From Mixophyes australis (Eukaryota; Chordata; Amphibia; Anura; Limnodynastidae), in contig JAVHZZ010000004.1 of NCBI GenBank assembly GCA_036250195.1, forward strand, positions 321,992,628 to 322,056,627: 64,000 nucleotides of DNA. Reading direction: 5' to 3'. The translations under genes were made by a program, and so were the position numbers. A model generated the notes under the pieces. That model had not been told where the DNA came from, ran no database searches, and saw nothing but the letters and a program-made list of their open reading frames with translations. Each line of letters begins with the position of its first letter. The stretch's first letter is position 1. Below, piece after piece: positions 1-12,186 of the stretch.

Positions 1-124
1 GTGTGTATTAGGGAATTTAGACTGTAAGCTCCAATTGGGCAGGGACTGATGTGAATGAGTTCTCTGTACAGCGCTGCGGAATTAGTGGCGCTATATAAAT
101 AAATGATGATGATGATGATGATGC
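1..124 (+). mobile_element. SINE 3' tail (tRNA-type SINE, truncated by window edge)
   Basis: This is the 3' end of the SINE seen complete at 34617-34933. It runs from the 'gggaatttagactgtaagct' segment through 'cagcgctgcggaat' and 'ggcgctatataaataa' into a (GATG)n tail. The 5' part lies outside the window. The tail resembles the 3' ends of the L2-clade LINEs at 29.8 kb and 45.56 kb, which fits a SINE mobilised by such a LINE (inference). Confidence 0.8.
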
Positions 125-289
125 CTCTTTAGATGCCACTTCATATAGTAAAGAACTTTTACACTCTATGCAACTTGAAATTATATTGTACACATATACC
201 TAAAATATCTTTAGTTCTATTCAATCCTCCAAATGCGCAATACTCATACTGTAGTAAATAAACTATGCATTTCTTTGTAAATAGAAAGG

Positions 290-290
290 G

Positions 291-363
<73 letters not shown>
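290..363. repeat. (AT)n microsatellite
   Basis: About 70 bases of nearly pure alternating AT. Confidence 0.95.
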
Positions 364-365
<2 letters not shown>

Positions 366-505
366 GATTATCAGAAATGCCTACACGGTTTATTGATTCC
401 AACTCCTAACCACTGCTGGGAAAAAGAAACATAGAAGTGTAAGTTCAGCATAATGTATATGTGTATTTTGGTTTAGTTCCTACTTAGATATTGCATAGAT
501 TCCAA

Positions 506-703
506 GTGGTAAATTTATCAAGCTGCAAGTTTCTGGCAGGTTTGGAAGTGTGAGATATTGCCTAATGCAACCAGTCAGATTCTTCTAGTTATCATTTATT
601 TAGTGCATTCTACAAAATGACAGCTAGAATCTGATTGGTTGCTATAGGCAACATCTCTACTTTTCAAACCCACCAGAAACTCGCAGCTTGATAAATTTAC
701 CCC
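506..703. mobile_element. Fold-back MITE, GGTAAATTTATCAAGCTGC type
   Basis: The left end reads GGTAAATTTATCAAGCTGC and the right end is its inverted complement, GCAGCTTGATAAATTTACC. Inside are the core segments AATCTGATTGGTTGC and its partner 'caaccagtcagattctt', so the element folds almost end to end. A 3-bp duplication CAA (503-505 and 704-706) flanks it. It has no coding capacity. A 3-bp duplication and GGGG-type ends suggest a PIF/Harbinger-like element, but this is inference. Confidence 0.75.
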
Positions 704-1484
704 CAAGTGTGTGATGTAGCTAAATAAAGTTTATTTTAATTTAGAAAAATAAAATGCTAAAACAAGTTGTGTAAAACGACAACATACTATGCAGATAGCA
801 TATAGATTTGCCCTAAAGAAGTATAAAAACAAGTTATTGTGCCATTGCATTAGCATATTATTTAACTTGCCAATAACTGCATAATGAAATAGCAAATTTG
901 GCAATACTTGTTTGAAATTGCTTGTCGATGAACTTCATGATTTTGAGGATGTCACCTTTTCATGAACAAACCTTTTTTCATATTTTTTAATGCATTTAAA
1001 AAAATGTAATTTTTTTTATTTGTAACATCTTTTTTTGGGGTGGATTGGTATTGTAGTATATTAGAATAATTATTTTATTGCAAGTATGTTATATAGAGGG
1101 TGGGAAGTGTATTGTAATTTTACACAATTTTTGCAAATCCATAATGTACCAGTAATCAGCTACAGTAGTCCTATTAAGTATAGAAATACCAAATCATATC
1201 TCCTAACTTTTGTGCTCATCAAATCGGGCAAAAATGTGTTCTGAATTGGCATGTACACCAAATGGGGGTGCAGTCATGTCAACATGGAGCGAGGCTTATA
1301 GCTTCTGAAACAATAGCTTGCTCCGACCTAACCTCTCATCCCCTAAAAACGCCACGACGGCAGACCCCTCAACTCAGGACTCTCCCAACAATATCAGGAC
1401 AGTTAAGAGGTAGGACTAAATGTATATATAGTATTTTAGATCTAAAGGAGTGACATGACTATAAAGAAAAGACTAGCTTTTTGA
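704..1484. other. AT-rich non-coding stretch, nothing recognised
   Basis: No open frame with recognisable similarity and no terminal repeats seen. The 63-codon frame starting at 1262 has no family resemblance and is treated as chance. Confidence 0.5.
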
Positions 1485-1486
1485 AA

Positions 1487-1519
<33 letters not shown>

Positions 1520-1534
1520 TACTACTATTATTAA
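1485..1534. repeat. (ATT)n/(ACT)n microsatellite
   Basis: ATT triplets grading into ACT triplets. No element flank was identified, though such tails often end LINE copies. Confidence 0.9.
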
Positions 1535-1820
1535 CTACTGGAGTTCCTGATTAATGTGACTTATCTCTTCTTTTGCCAGCACGGATCTTCCCCACACTAC
1601 CCTCTGCTTTGGGATGTTCTATTGAAATCAGTGCAGTGACAATATAAGAGGTCAATTCAAATGACTTTGGAATTAAAAGCACACAATATTCAGTTGGAAT
1701 GCTTTGTGTCTCAGTCTGCTTTCAAGAACTTTACTGTTTATTCACATGCCACTAACAATCTACTTTTAGTATTAAGTATATATTTTTTTCTGATTAATAG
1801 TGTGATTAAGGATAGTCATA

Positions 1821-1966
1821 GGGGCAGATTCAATTAGTTTCATTGCTCTTTAGAACAACGCGGCTGCGCATTATTACCATTATTACGGTAATTTCTCCGC
1901 TGATTTTTAGTAAAATTCCGTGGTCGCGTTGTTCTTTAGAACCACGTGGCTAATTGAATCTGCCCC
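1821..1966. mobile_element. Fold-back MITE, GGGGCAGATTCAATTAG type
   Basis: 146 bp with perfect terminal inverted repeats GGGGCAGATTCAATTAG / CTAATTGAATCTGCCCC. The subterminal 'gttctttagaac' blocks also pair and a central 'ttacggtaa' palindrome is present. ATA occurs immediately on both sides, a possible 3-bp target duplication. The copy at 59159-59372 shares the end design and the TTACGGTAA/TACCGTAA core blocks. Confidence 0.8.
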
Positions 1967-4030
1967 ATATAGTGAATTTTTAATGAGCAGACAACTAGCG
2001 CACAATCACTAACATATTTGATATCTTGTTATCTTGCTATTAGCCAAGTATATTGCATAGTAACCTGGTTTAATAAATATGTAGGAGAATGATCAGGTAT
2101 GATTTGATGTTTTGTAAAATAAAAATAAAATAATGAAATCAAGCATTTTTATATACTCAGACACCGGGATTATACTGCTAAGAATTAGCTCAGAGAGTAA
2201 TATAGATTTAGGATTAGTATTATACTTTAAACGCATTCCTCTAAAGAATATATAAAAAAAGAAAAAATTAAATAAAAGAAAAAACAAATTACATGGTAGT
2301 GCCTGTTCATTGAGCCCATACAGCGGACGTAACAAGTTCACTGGGGTTATTATTCTTGCATTGTCATAACATATCTAAAAAGTTTAAAAGTAACATAATT
2401 CAGCAAAAATCTATAACATTAATATTTTAAAGGAAAGAGTCATTTTCATTTTACAAACTATATACATTTGCACTATAATAAATTACTGAACTCCAAACTA
2501 AAAAGCAATCCAATTTTAATAGTAAAGATGTAGAATTTGTTGTATTTAATTATGAATTACGTAACTCAATCAATTAGGGAATTCATTAAATGTTGCTCTG
2601 GGCCTCTAACCTCAAGGTTTATTTTTTCCACGTATAATGATATTTTTATAAATATTCAGTTGTGGTTATTACCCATATCAAATTACATGTACTTCTGTTA
2701 ATTACATTTTGCTATAACCTTTTTTAATTAATAAAGCTGTAACACGATAGCAAATGTGTTACTCACTAAACAATTATTGTACATAATATGACTGTAAATG
2801 ATTAGTAATTTTGCTATATTTAGCCTGTTTGGCAATACCTTTTTTAATGCAAATATCTTTACAAATTTTAATATCTCAGAGTGGTGATTAATATCAACCT
2901 TCCATGCTTCCAGCTTTCAAAGAATGTGGGTTTATAGTAAAATTATTTTCTTTAAACTGAACCACAATTTTATTTAAAAAATTCTGATAAAGATTTTTTA
3001 TTAACTCGAGAAACAGCCTAGTGGAGGATCACAGGGAATTCTGGGTAAGAATGGGATGGAGGGTATTGCTGGGCCTAAAGCCTGATTCTGGCACTCTGGG
3101 AAGATTAACTAAGCAAGTCCCATATTGGGAAGATAGTCTCGTCATCTTGTTTATATGTGTATGTAGCATATATAAAGAAACAGAGGTTTTAGAAAATATG
3201 TGGGTAATACGTTACATAGCTTTTCAATTGGAGGTTTGTATCATGTTATTATCTGCATTAGTGTAGCTAGTAGGTGCCATAATTACCTATTAATAGTGCA
3301 GTAGCAAGCAACTGCCAACCCAAGGGTGTAATTATAATACTTTTACATTCACCAGGAAAACATGGAAACCATTTACAAACATAAGGACGAGTCTATAAAA
3401 AGAAAAGAATGAGAAACCCTGATTTAGGGACAAAGAAGAAACGCCCAAGGGTTATCATAGAGGGAAATTTAATTTCCTGACATAAGCTGCTTGACATCAC
3501 AGCTATGTCCAGCTGCCCTTATTATCAGGTACGGCGGTACCCGAACATCAGACATTTTTCTGTGAAGCTTTATGGGGTGTGAGGAAAAATTATTGATGTT
3601 TACAATGGAGTACCTTTGTGACCATTCCTGAGACAAGCCGCTGCAAAACAAGGGAAATTCCCCCATAGAATCTCAGCAAATTCTTTGCATCAATGCACCA
3701 CACTTTGCCCATTTGCTAAAGGCATTGGACCAATCCCAGCTAATCACATTATTGAAAGCCAATAGCTGAGAGAGACTAAAACTTTAGAAAATTCCTGACT
3801 GAAAATGACATCACATGAATGGATGTAGGACAATCATATAGCACTCACATCCAATCATATGTCACCCTCATTGGAAAGGAACACTTTCTCTTAAGTGTCT
3901 CACAGCTGTTTTAGCTAGAGAGTTTGTAACCCCTTTTTAATTTGTGTTTTTCCAGCATAGGAAAATCATTAATCTTTGTCTAATCTTTCATATGTGTCAT
4001 ATGTTTTAAAAGGATTCATACACAAAACTT
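1967..4030. other. AT-rich stretch without recognised genes
   Basis: About 2 kb of AT-rich DNA with only short open frames of simple composition. No domains, terminal repeats or RNA genes were identified. Confidence 0.45.
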
Positions 4031-5002
4031 CCCACCTCTCTTCTCCAGGATGCAAGCTGATTTGGCCATTACCTCGTCACTGGGCAGGATCATAGCTGTA
4101 GCTGTACTTGCTTCCCTCCTTCTCAATACCGAAAAGGCCCTTATCCATTTTATATGGAATCATAGGCCTCCACACATTTGGCCAATTTCCTGAAGAGATC
4201 GATCCCTGGTGGAGACAGAGGCCTCCCTGACATCAGACTCTACAACCAGGCCATCCATTTCTCTCAAATTGTTGCCTCCTAAGCTTTCCAGGGATCCACC
4301 TCCTGGCTCAACATAGAATCAGCCTATGTCAATCTCCCCAACCTGACCCCCCTGTTAGCCTTACCCTTTACACAGCAACCCGCTACTGCTAAATTGCTTC
4401 CTGCTATCAAATTTAACCTTAAAAGGACTTACATTCCTTTAAACTGAAACTCACTTCAGCAATATCTCCCTTGACCACTTTCTGGCACAACCCTGGGAAT
4501 TCTACTACGTGATATTGTAACTGGATCCAAGTGGCCCTTAAATTCCCTGTAGATTTTTCCAGAGAGGGTCAATAGCTATCCCTGGTGGAAGTTCAGCAGA
4601 AGTAACCATCCCAGATACTTTTCTTTTTTTAATTTTTCCAAATTCTCCATTTCCTACGTTCCTTGCCACCATACTCTGAGACATTACCCCTTTTAAAAGC
4701 ATTTGTAAACAACACGCCTTAGCCAAAGGCATGATTTCTCAGCTACATCCTATCTTTCTCAGCACTGCCCCTCCCTCTCTAAGATCTTATGAAACTGAAT
4801 GGGGAAAAGATTTTGGACCCCCTGGCAGATGAGGAGACATGGGAGGACATATGATTGGGGACAGCCAAAAGCTCTATCTCAGCCATAATAAAAGTGACCT
4901 TGTACAAAATTTATTATCGTTGACATTATACTCTCGAAAGACTTCACAAAATGTTCCCTTCTCCTCTCCTGACTGCTGGCAGGGTTGTGGTCACAGGGGC
5001 AC
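4030..5002 (+). mobile_element. L1-type LINE ORF2 C-terminal remnant (left part)
   Basis: Translation in shifting frames gives pieces typical of the C-terminal third of L1/Tx1-group ORF2: FIWNHRPPH near 4150, GDRGLPDIRLYNQAIHFSQI near 4212-4275, HYTLERLHKMF near 4924, then SPDCWQGCGHRGT just before 5003. Stops and frameshifts separate the pieces, so it is non-functional. The ORF is interrupted at 5003 by a Tc1 element and resumes at 6231. Confidence 0.7.
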
Positions 5003-5004
5003 TA

Positions 5005-6228
5005 CAGTTATGGCCAAAAGTTTTGAGAATGACACAAATATTTGTTTTCACAAAGTCTGCTGCATCAGTTTCTATGGTGGCAATTTTCATATGCTCCAGA
5101 ATGTTATGAAATGTGATCAGAAGAATTCCAATTAATTTTAAAGTCCCTCTTTGCCATGACAATGAACTTTAACCCAAAAACAACATTTCCACTGCATTTC
5201 AGTTCTGCCACAAAAGGACCAGCTGACATCAGGTCAGTAGTTAACACTGGTGAGAGTGTTGACAAGGACAAGGCTGGAGATCACTGTCATGCTGATTGAG
5301 TAAGAATAACAGACTGGAAGCTTAAAAAGGAGGGTGGTGCTTGAAATCATTGTTCTTTCTCTGTTAACCGTGGTTACCTGCAAGAAAAAAAGTGCAGTCA
5401 TCACTGATTTGCACAAAATGGGCTTCACAGGTAAAGATATTGCTGCTATTAAGATTGCACCTAAATCAACCATTTATCGGATCATCAAGAACTTCAAGGA
5501 GAGAGGTTCAATAGTTGAGAAGAAGGCTTCAGGGTGCCCAAGAATGTCCAGGAAGCGCCAGGACCATCTCCTAAAGTTGATTCAGCTGCGGCATTGGTGC
5601 ACCACCAGTGTGCAGCGCTTGCTCAGGAATAGCAACAGGCAAGTGTGAGTGCATCTGCATGCTCAGTGAGGTGAAGACTTTTGGAGGATGGCCTGGTGTC
5701 AAGAAGACCAGCAAAGAAGCACTTCTCTCCAGGAAAAACATCAGGTAGAGACTGATATTCTGCAAAAGGTACAAAGATTGGACTGCTGAGGACGTGGGTA
5801 AAGACATTATTCTCAGATGAATCCCCTTTCAAATTGTTTGAGGCATCTGGAAAAATGCTTGTCGGAGAAGGAAAAGTGAGTGCTACCATCAGTCCTGTGT
5901 CGTGCCAACAGTAAAGCTTCCTGAGACCATTCATATGTGGGGTTGCTTCTCAGCCAAGGGAGTGGGCTCACTCACAATTTTGCCTAAGAACACGCCCATA
6001 AATAAAGAATTGTACCAAACCATCCTCCAAGAGCAACTTGTCCCAACCATCCAAGAACAGTTTGGTGACGAACAATGCCTTTTCCAGCATGATGGAGCAT
6101 CTTGCCATAAGGCAAAAGTGATAACTAAGTGGCTCGGGGATCACAACATCGAAAAAGGTCTAAAAACACTGAAGCAGCAAACTTTGTGAAAACCAAAACC
6201 TGTGTCATTCTCAAAACTTTTGAGACTG
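5005..6228 (+). mobile_element. Tc1/mariner transposon, decayed
   Basis: The ends are CAGTTATGGCCAAAAG at left and, at right, the inverted complement in the form TGTGTCATTCTCAAAACTTT followed by TGAGACTG. The TA target dinucleotide lies on both sides (5003-5004 and 6229-6230). The 1224-bp length is normal for a Tc1 element. It carries a broken transposase (separate entry). Confidence 0.93.
5335..6189 (+). pseudogene. Tc1 transposase pseudogene
   Basis: Tc1 transposases cut and paste their own element through an N-terminal paired-like helix-turn-helix and a DDE catalytic domain. The N-terminal part is readable at 5389-5648: AVITDLHKMGFTGKDIAAI, then STIYRIIKNFKERGSI, the HTH region. The frame is then lost. 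A C-terminal part at 5902-6189 reads IHMWGCFSAKGVGSL and QCLFQHDGASCHKAK, which contains the second catalytic Asp. The segment with the third acidic residue (the usual SPDLNPIE region) is missing after GDHNIE, so this copy cannot be active. Confidence 0.9.
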
Positions 6229-6230
6229 TA

Positions 6231-6290
6231 TATGGCAGACCTGCCCAATTATGCTAAGTGCTACCGATAGGCAGTTTAGGTTTCAGCTAG
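6231..6290 (+). mobile_element. L1-type LINE remnant (right part, after the Tc1 insertion)
   Basis: Removing the Tc1 element and one TA restores GGC ACT ATA TGG, which reads GTIW followed by QTCPIM. This matches the tryptophan-cysteine region that follows the CxxC/H cluster at the L1 ORF2 C-terminus. Where the LINE ends downstream is not clear. Confidence 0.55.
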
Positions 6291-8175
6291 ATAATGAAGG
6301 AAGTGCTGGTCATCCAGAGAGGATCTGATAATAACAGGATAATAATAGGATAATAATAATAGGATCTGCAGATCGGCATTATAAGAGCTAAACACTTTGA
6401 ACAATGTCTCACTAATCCCATGATCTATAGTGTGAGCCTAACATCTTCAGACAGCATGGACCTGCAGGGGGTCTGACACAGAGATGGGCAGCACTAGCAT
6501 ACGCTAAAGCCCATGGAAGATATGGTCAAACAATTCAGTAACAGAGGGAAGTCATGATCCACCCTTGAAAGATAAGGACTGGCTTTCAGGGAACCTGGAA
6601 CTGAAGTACCACCTTGGAGTCTGGTACCTGGAAATTGGTTAAAGACTGTTGCTGGAGACTGGGGATGGGGTGTTCATAAGTCAATATCAGGACTGGAGAG
6701 GGGTTCCAACTCCCACTCAACTAACTGAAGATCGAAGTAATGCTGAAAGACTGTAAGTATTGGCAAGTCTTCCTCTCCTTCATCTGGATATCTCAGCAGG
6801 TTTTGTGGATCTGTGTGCCTGTCTAAAGTGGGGTGACAGTGAAGCAGGACCACTAGCAGTATCAGGAAAGAAACCTCTGTAGCCTAGGATCAATCCTGCA
6901 TTGGATTCCCAGGATTGGCCACCACTACTGCTGCATGGATTGTTTATATTTTCTTGAAAGAACAGAAATTGCTATTGATTTTTTGAATTGGTAGGCCATA
7001 TGTATATTTATATCTGATTATTTACCTGGGTGTAAAAGTGTGTTCCCATGTCCACCACACTGAGGGTGTTTATTAGGCTGAGGGTAGTCAGCTAAATGAT
7101 GATCTGGAGTGGGAGCCTTTGCCGTCATAATTGTTGTAACACTCTCGACCAGTTGGGCCAGGTAAATAGCCTGTGGGACCCGGGTATAGTGACATTAATC
7201 ATGCCTGATTTATATAAATATTGGGCAGTCAAACATTGTACGCAGTTTCAGAATTCTTATTTTCCAATAACAGAAAGCAGAAAAGATTTTAATTTTGTGA
7301 TGGTGGGTTAAATGTACAATAGGTTGCACTGAGAGGCATGTAAGTGACATAAGACAGGGTTTCAGATGTATGATAAAATGCGACAAAGCTGTTAGACTTT
7401 GCCTAAATTAGTTAGGAAGATAATTGGGAGGAGAGAAAATAGATCTTTACGAAGATTTTTTTTTTTAGGAAAGCTTGAAGCTTTAAGAAGAAGAATAGAT
7501 AATTGTAAGGTAAAGCTGTTATTTGTACAGGTTGGCTGTGGTTCAAGATGAGTCTTTAAAGCATGACAAGAGGACAGAAGATTGTTATCTTTGAATGGTA
7601 GGAAGCATGTGAGCAGAAAAGAAATCTAGAGATGGACTCTAAAAATATCCAGATATAGTGGACGGTAAAAAAAAATGTTGAAATATAATTCTACACACAC
7701 ATTTTTTTTATTTCTAAAATAGGCTGGTTGGTAAACTTAGAGATGAGTGCATAGTGGGAATGTTAGAATTATCAAGCACCCAGCAAATGTAACCCACAAG
7801 GTATGTATTTTTTTTCCTTTCTATTAACTGAAGTTAAAACAAAGGTTTTTGGGGGAGTTCCTCTTAAGAGAACTTTTTAAAGGAAATTGCAGTGATGACA
7901 AAAGAGGAAAGCGATAAAATAGCAGTGGTTTGCGTAAGAAAAGTCTACATAGAGAGAGACAGGGGAAACATGACAGCCAGCTTGTTACATACGTATAATT
8001 ATGGTATTGCTATGCTGTTGGTTACATACAGGGTCCGTGCTGGCATCACCAACACCCACCTGCAGGAGTTTGCACATACCCCTCTCCTCTATACACCCAT
8101 ACTTATTCGATTCTTGCTCTGTTCAGAAGCTAATTAATCTACCTACCTTAGCTAGTTAACCTACCTAACCTAACC
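6290..8175. other. Non-coding stretch, nothing recognised
   Basis: Contains short GGATAATAAT repeats near 6330-6362 and short open frames at 7096 and 7892 without family resemblance. The remaining 3' part of the L1-type element may extend into the beginning of this stretch. Confidence 0.4.
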
Positions 8176-8286
8176 TAGTATATTTTGGACTATGGGAGGA
8201 AACTCATGTAAATACAGCCAGAAAACACAAATGTCATAGAACTCTAGTAGGAATTAAACCAAGGGCCACAGTGCTGCCCATTAGGA
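8175..8286 (-). mobile_element. Old tRNA-type SINE head, degraded
   Basis: Read on the minus strand it begins 'gggcagcactgtggc' and later has 'gagtttcctcccatagtcc'. These correspond to the 'gcagcacggtggc' head and the 'gtttcctcccacactcc' block of the intact SINE at 34617. It is heavily diverged and lacks the tail. Confidence 0.5.
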
Positions 8287-9301
8287 AGTGCACTTGGGGA
8301 GAGTTTTAAATTAGGGTAAAAAAGAAAATACTATCTATCATTTTAGCTTCATGGTCAACAGCTTGACAGGCAATACATCAAGTAAAAAAATGTCCTTCAC
8401 ACTTTGTGAATTATATATAAATTCTGAAGGTCAATCTGGTTCCCACAGTTTTAAATTATGTAGGGCCTTGACATGCTAGTCACTCATTCAAAGTTAGCTG
8501 AATACTTCCTGTTGTATTAATGAGCTTTTTTACATTTTTTCTGAAATGTAACATTTATTGTACAATATATGGCATATAGTTACCTTTATCAGATAGGTGG
8601 ATCTCTATAATAAACTGTGAAAATCTGTCAAATCTTACAAAACATTTGGCCATGTAAAGATCACATGAGAAGATAGCAATGTGTTATATAAAATTTAAAA
8701 GGAACATAGCAATCAGATGTTGGATTTACAAGAATATCATCTTTACTGACCTTATCAATTCATGTATTATATGAACAATAGGGCTTGGGATATTTATTGA
8801 TTGAGTTCAGAGCACCTTCTATGTTGTAGTTACCCATCTATAGGTTTTCTGTGAATAATTTTGTGATATTCACTTATTAATATTTTATTGAGTCAGTTAC
8901 AGTCATCGTTTTGTGTGTTTTTTATGTATGTATTTGAATACAAGGTTATTGTTGTTTTGCATATCAGCACTTTCATTCAATTTATTTTTGCATTTTACTG
9001 TTTTATACAGGTTTCAGTATTCTGTTTTCTGAAAGCAGCAGATTGCATAGGCACTATATATGGTTTATTAATCTTTAGCGTCTGGTTCTCCATATTATTT
9101 TCGCCTGGTGTAATGGGATGGACACATGCTGGTATAATGTGGAGAAAGGCATAAAAAAGGTGTGGGGAGACATGAAGAGACAGGTGAAAGGAAAAATGAG
9201 GAAAGTGAGGCGCAAACAGAAGATAATGAGGGAAACAGAGGGCATACATAATACAATGAGGTCAGGATAACATGGAGAGGAAAGGAAGGTCAGAGATAAG
9301 G

Positions 9302-9802
9302 CATACTTGCCAACTCTCCCTGAATGTCAGGGAGACTCCCTGAAATAGGGGTGATCTCCCTCACTCCCTGAAGAGTCTGGCATTCTCCCTGATGCTGAGC
9401 CAGTACAAGACGTGGTTGGCTTCACCATATGTGGCATGATGACTCAGTTTAGAAATTGTGTCCTATGTTCATGCATTGATACCTATGGAGGTGGCCATTT
9501 TCATGGAGACCAAGACTTCAGTATTGAAGACAGAAATGTAAAAGACACTTCAGTCTCTAGAGATTCATTAGCTGCTTTTCTTCAACACATAGCGGCCTAC
9601 TCCGGGAGACTCTCGCATTTCTGGGAGACCTCCTGGGCTCCCGGGAGAGCAGGGCAACCTCCCGTTTCTCGGTTTGGGGCTTAGTGGCGCAAATATCACG
9701 TCATCTTAGCCCCAAAATGATGCGATTCATCAAGCCCTGCCCCCGCACGTCCACCTCCCCCAGGATCTCCCTGAAGCCAACGAGGAACAGTTGGCAAGTA
9801 TG
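9302..9802. mobile_element. hAT-type non-autonomous element, CATACTTGCCAAC family
   Basis: 501 bp with ends CATACTTGCCAAC / GTTGGCAAGTATG and a perfect 8-bp target duplication AGATAAGG (9294-9301 and 9803-9810). The interior repeats CTCCCTGA and CTCCCGGGAG motifs near both ends. No transposase is encoded; the 90-codon frame at 9412 has no recognisable domain. The 8-bp duplication points to the hAT superfamily. Related copies are at 21536 and 56857. Confidence 0.88.
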
Positions 9803-9810
9803 AGATAAGG

Positions 9811-10349
9811 TTGTGGGCAAAGGAACGTAAAAGGTATTTTAGAGTTAAACATGAGGCAAGCTGAGAGATGACACAAAGTACAAACATTGTGGACCACCAT
9901 ACTGGAAGCTAGCAAAGCACCTATCATGCTGGAAAAGAGACCAAAGGAGGGTTGTTTGGGGAGAAAAATGATTGTGATGCTTTGTTTATGTGGTGGCTTT
10001 TTTCTTGAGGGTTAGAAAGAGTTTTGAGGATTGATTGAGGGTCTAGTGCAGAAGACCTCTAGCTATGACATTAATGTGAATTCAACTTTGAGTGTGAGCC
10101 ATGACTGTTGCCAGCTCTCTCCTGCACAACACATAGCTATACATATTGTTACAGGTGGACTGTGGTCCTAGTATAAAGGACACAAATTAATACAGTAACC
10201 AACAAAAATAACTCACTTTTTGGTTCCGTTGCAGTATTGTGCAAGGTTTGAACACTTTATTAACACAATCACTTCCAAAGTGTGTATTAAGACATGCTCA
10301 AAAAATTTAGATCCCTTCAAGAAAACATTGATTTCAAGTGGCTATTAAT
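9811..10349. other. Non-coding stretch, nothing recognised
   Basis: No domain, repeat family or terminal structure identified. Confidence 0.4.
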
Positions 10350-12186
10350 CTTTTACCACTCCTCCCTCCACCTGCCCGCTCGATCCCATCCCCTCCCACC
10401 TCCTTCACTCTCTTTCTCCCACCGTCTGCTCTTACCTTGCACACCTCTTCAACTTATCACTCTCCTCTGGTGTGGTCCCCTCCTCCTTTAAACACGCTCT
10501 GATCTCCCCTATCCTTAAAAAAACAAATCTTGACCCCACCTCTCTCGCTAATTATCGCCCTATCTCACTGCTCCCCTATGCCTCCAAATTACTGGAGCGG
10601 ATTGTCTGCTGCCGCCTCACCAGACACCTCTCGGACTTTTCTCTCCTCGACCCCCTCCAATCTGGTTACCGTCCTCTTCACTCCACCGAAACTGCCCTGG
10701 CCAAGGTTACTAACGACCTCCTATCGGCTAAATCCAAGGGTCACTTCTCCCTACTAATCCTCCTTGACCTCTCCACAGCCTTTGACACCGTGGACCACCC
10801 CCTCCTGCTGCAAACTCTTCTCTCTTTCGGCCTCTCTGGATCTGTCCACGCCTGGTTCACCTCATACCTCGCTAACCGCTCCTTCTCTGTATCCACGTCC
10901 GGCTCCTCCTCCTCCCCCTACCCTCTCCCTGTAGGAGTCCCGCAGGGCTCTGTTCTCGGCCCTCTACTATTTTCGCTCTACACTTCCTCCCTTGGTGCTC
11001 TCATCTCCTCCTTCGGTCTTCAGTATCACCTTTATGCTGACGACATTCAACTCTACATCTCCTCCCCTGATCTTTCTTCCACCCTCCTCTTTCGTGTATC
11101 TGACTGCCTCTCCGCCATCTCCTCCTGGATGTCTGCGCGTTTTCTCAAAATCAATATCTCTAAAACGGAACTCATTGTCTTTCCTCCGTCCAGACTCCCA
11201 TCCCACCATAACCTCTCTTTTGTCGTCAACGGCACCACCATCTCCTCTGTCACCCAACTCCGCTGTCTGGGTGTCACCCTCGACTCCTCTCTCTCTTTTG
11301 CCCCCCATATTCACTCCCTTGCCCAAGCCTGTCGCTTCCAACTTCGCAACATCACCCGCATCCGTCCCTTTCTCTCTCAGGATGCTGCCAAGACTATCAT
11401 CCATGCACTCATCATCTCCCACCTCGACTACTGCAACCTCCTCCTCACTGGCCTCCCCCACTCACATCTCTCCCCCCTCCGATCTGTACTCAATGCGGCC
11501 GCAAGACTCATCTTCCTCTCACGCCGCTCCTCCTCTGCCTTCCCTCTCTGCCTCGCCCTACACTGGCTTCCCTTCCCCTATAGAATCCTCTTCAAACTCC
11601 TCACCACCACATACAAGGCTCTCTCCCACTCTACTGCCCCCTACATTTCTAACCTCCTCTCCATACACACTCCTGCCCGCTCCCTGCGCTCAGCCAATGA
11701 TCGCCGCCTCTCCTCCTCTCTTATCACTTCTTCACACTCCAGAATCCAAGACTTTTCCCGTGCAGCACCCCTTCACTGGAATGACCTCCCTCGTTCCATC
11801 CGCCTCTCTCCTACTCTGTGCTCCTTCAAATGTGCGCTGAAAACCCACCTCTTCCTTAAAGCCTACCAACCATCCGCATAAGCCCTTCAACTCCTCCACT
11901 CGCTCTCTCCCTTGCCTCATCTGGCTCCCCTTGTGCCTGTTCTGTTTTCCCTCCCTTAGGATGTAAGCTCACTTGAGCAGGGCCCTCTTTCCTCCTGTCT
12001 CCTCACCTGTTCTTCTGCTCCGTGTTTTTTGCTTTAACCTGCCTGGAGCTCCTGAATTACTGGTATCTCTGTTTATTGTTTTGTACTGTTTCACCCTGTA
12101 TAGTGTACTGTTTGTATGGTGTACGGCGCTGCGGAAATCTTGTGGCGCCTAGCAAATAACGGATAATAATAATAATAATAATAATA
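10350..12186 (+). mobile_element. L2-clade LINE, 5'-truncated, young copy
   Basis: It consists of a long ORF2 segment (10352-11881), a roughly 300-bp 3' UTR with 'ggatgtaagctcacttgagc', the 3' end 'gtacggcgctgcggaaatct' / 'ggcgcctagcaaataac', and a (TAA)n tail to 12186. Truncation at the 5' end is normal for LINE retroposition. The same subfamily occurs inverted at 26922-28170. The intact frame and clean tail suggest recent insertion. No target duplication was resolved. Confidence 0.9.
10352..11881 (+). pseudogene. L2-clade ORF2 reverse transcriptase, 5'-truncated but open
   Basis: ORF2 of L2-clade LINEs makes an endonuclease-reverse transcriptase that copies the element at the target site. 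Only the RT and C-terminal part remain, but the frame is open for about 510 codons to the stop at 11879-11881, with no frameshift. Visible RT motifs are [23 protein letters not shown] (motif A, catalytic Asp), [14 protein letters not shown] (near 10931) and YADD at 11033-11044 (motif C). The C-terminus has the [10 protein letters not shown] and WNDLPRSIR blocks common to L2/CR1 elements. There is no start codon and no endonuclease domain, so it is not a complete gene. The coding strand is very C/T-rich with little G. Confidence 0.92.

Noticed and set aside
5623..5934. Minus-strand frames over the Tc1 element
   Set aside because: Opposite-strand shadows of the decayed transposase.
9412..9684. 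A 90-codon frame considered as a small gene
   Set aside because: It lies wholly inside a hAT-type non-autonomous element and has no recognisable domain.
10992..11840. A 282-codon + strand frame and minus-strand frames overlapping the LINE
   Set aside because: They are shadows of the L2 reverse-transcriptase frame, kept open by its C/T-rich coding strand.
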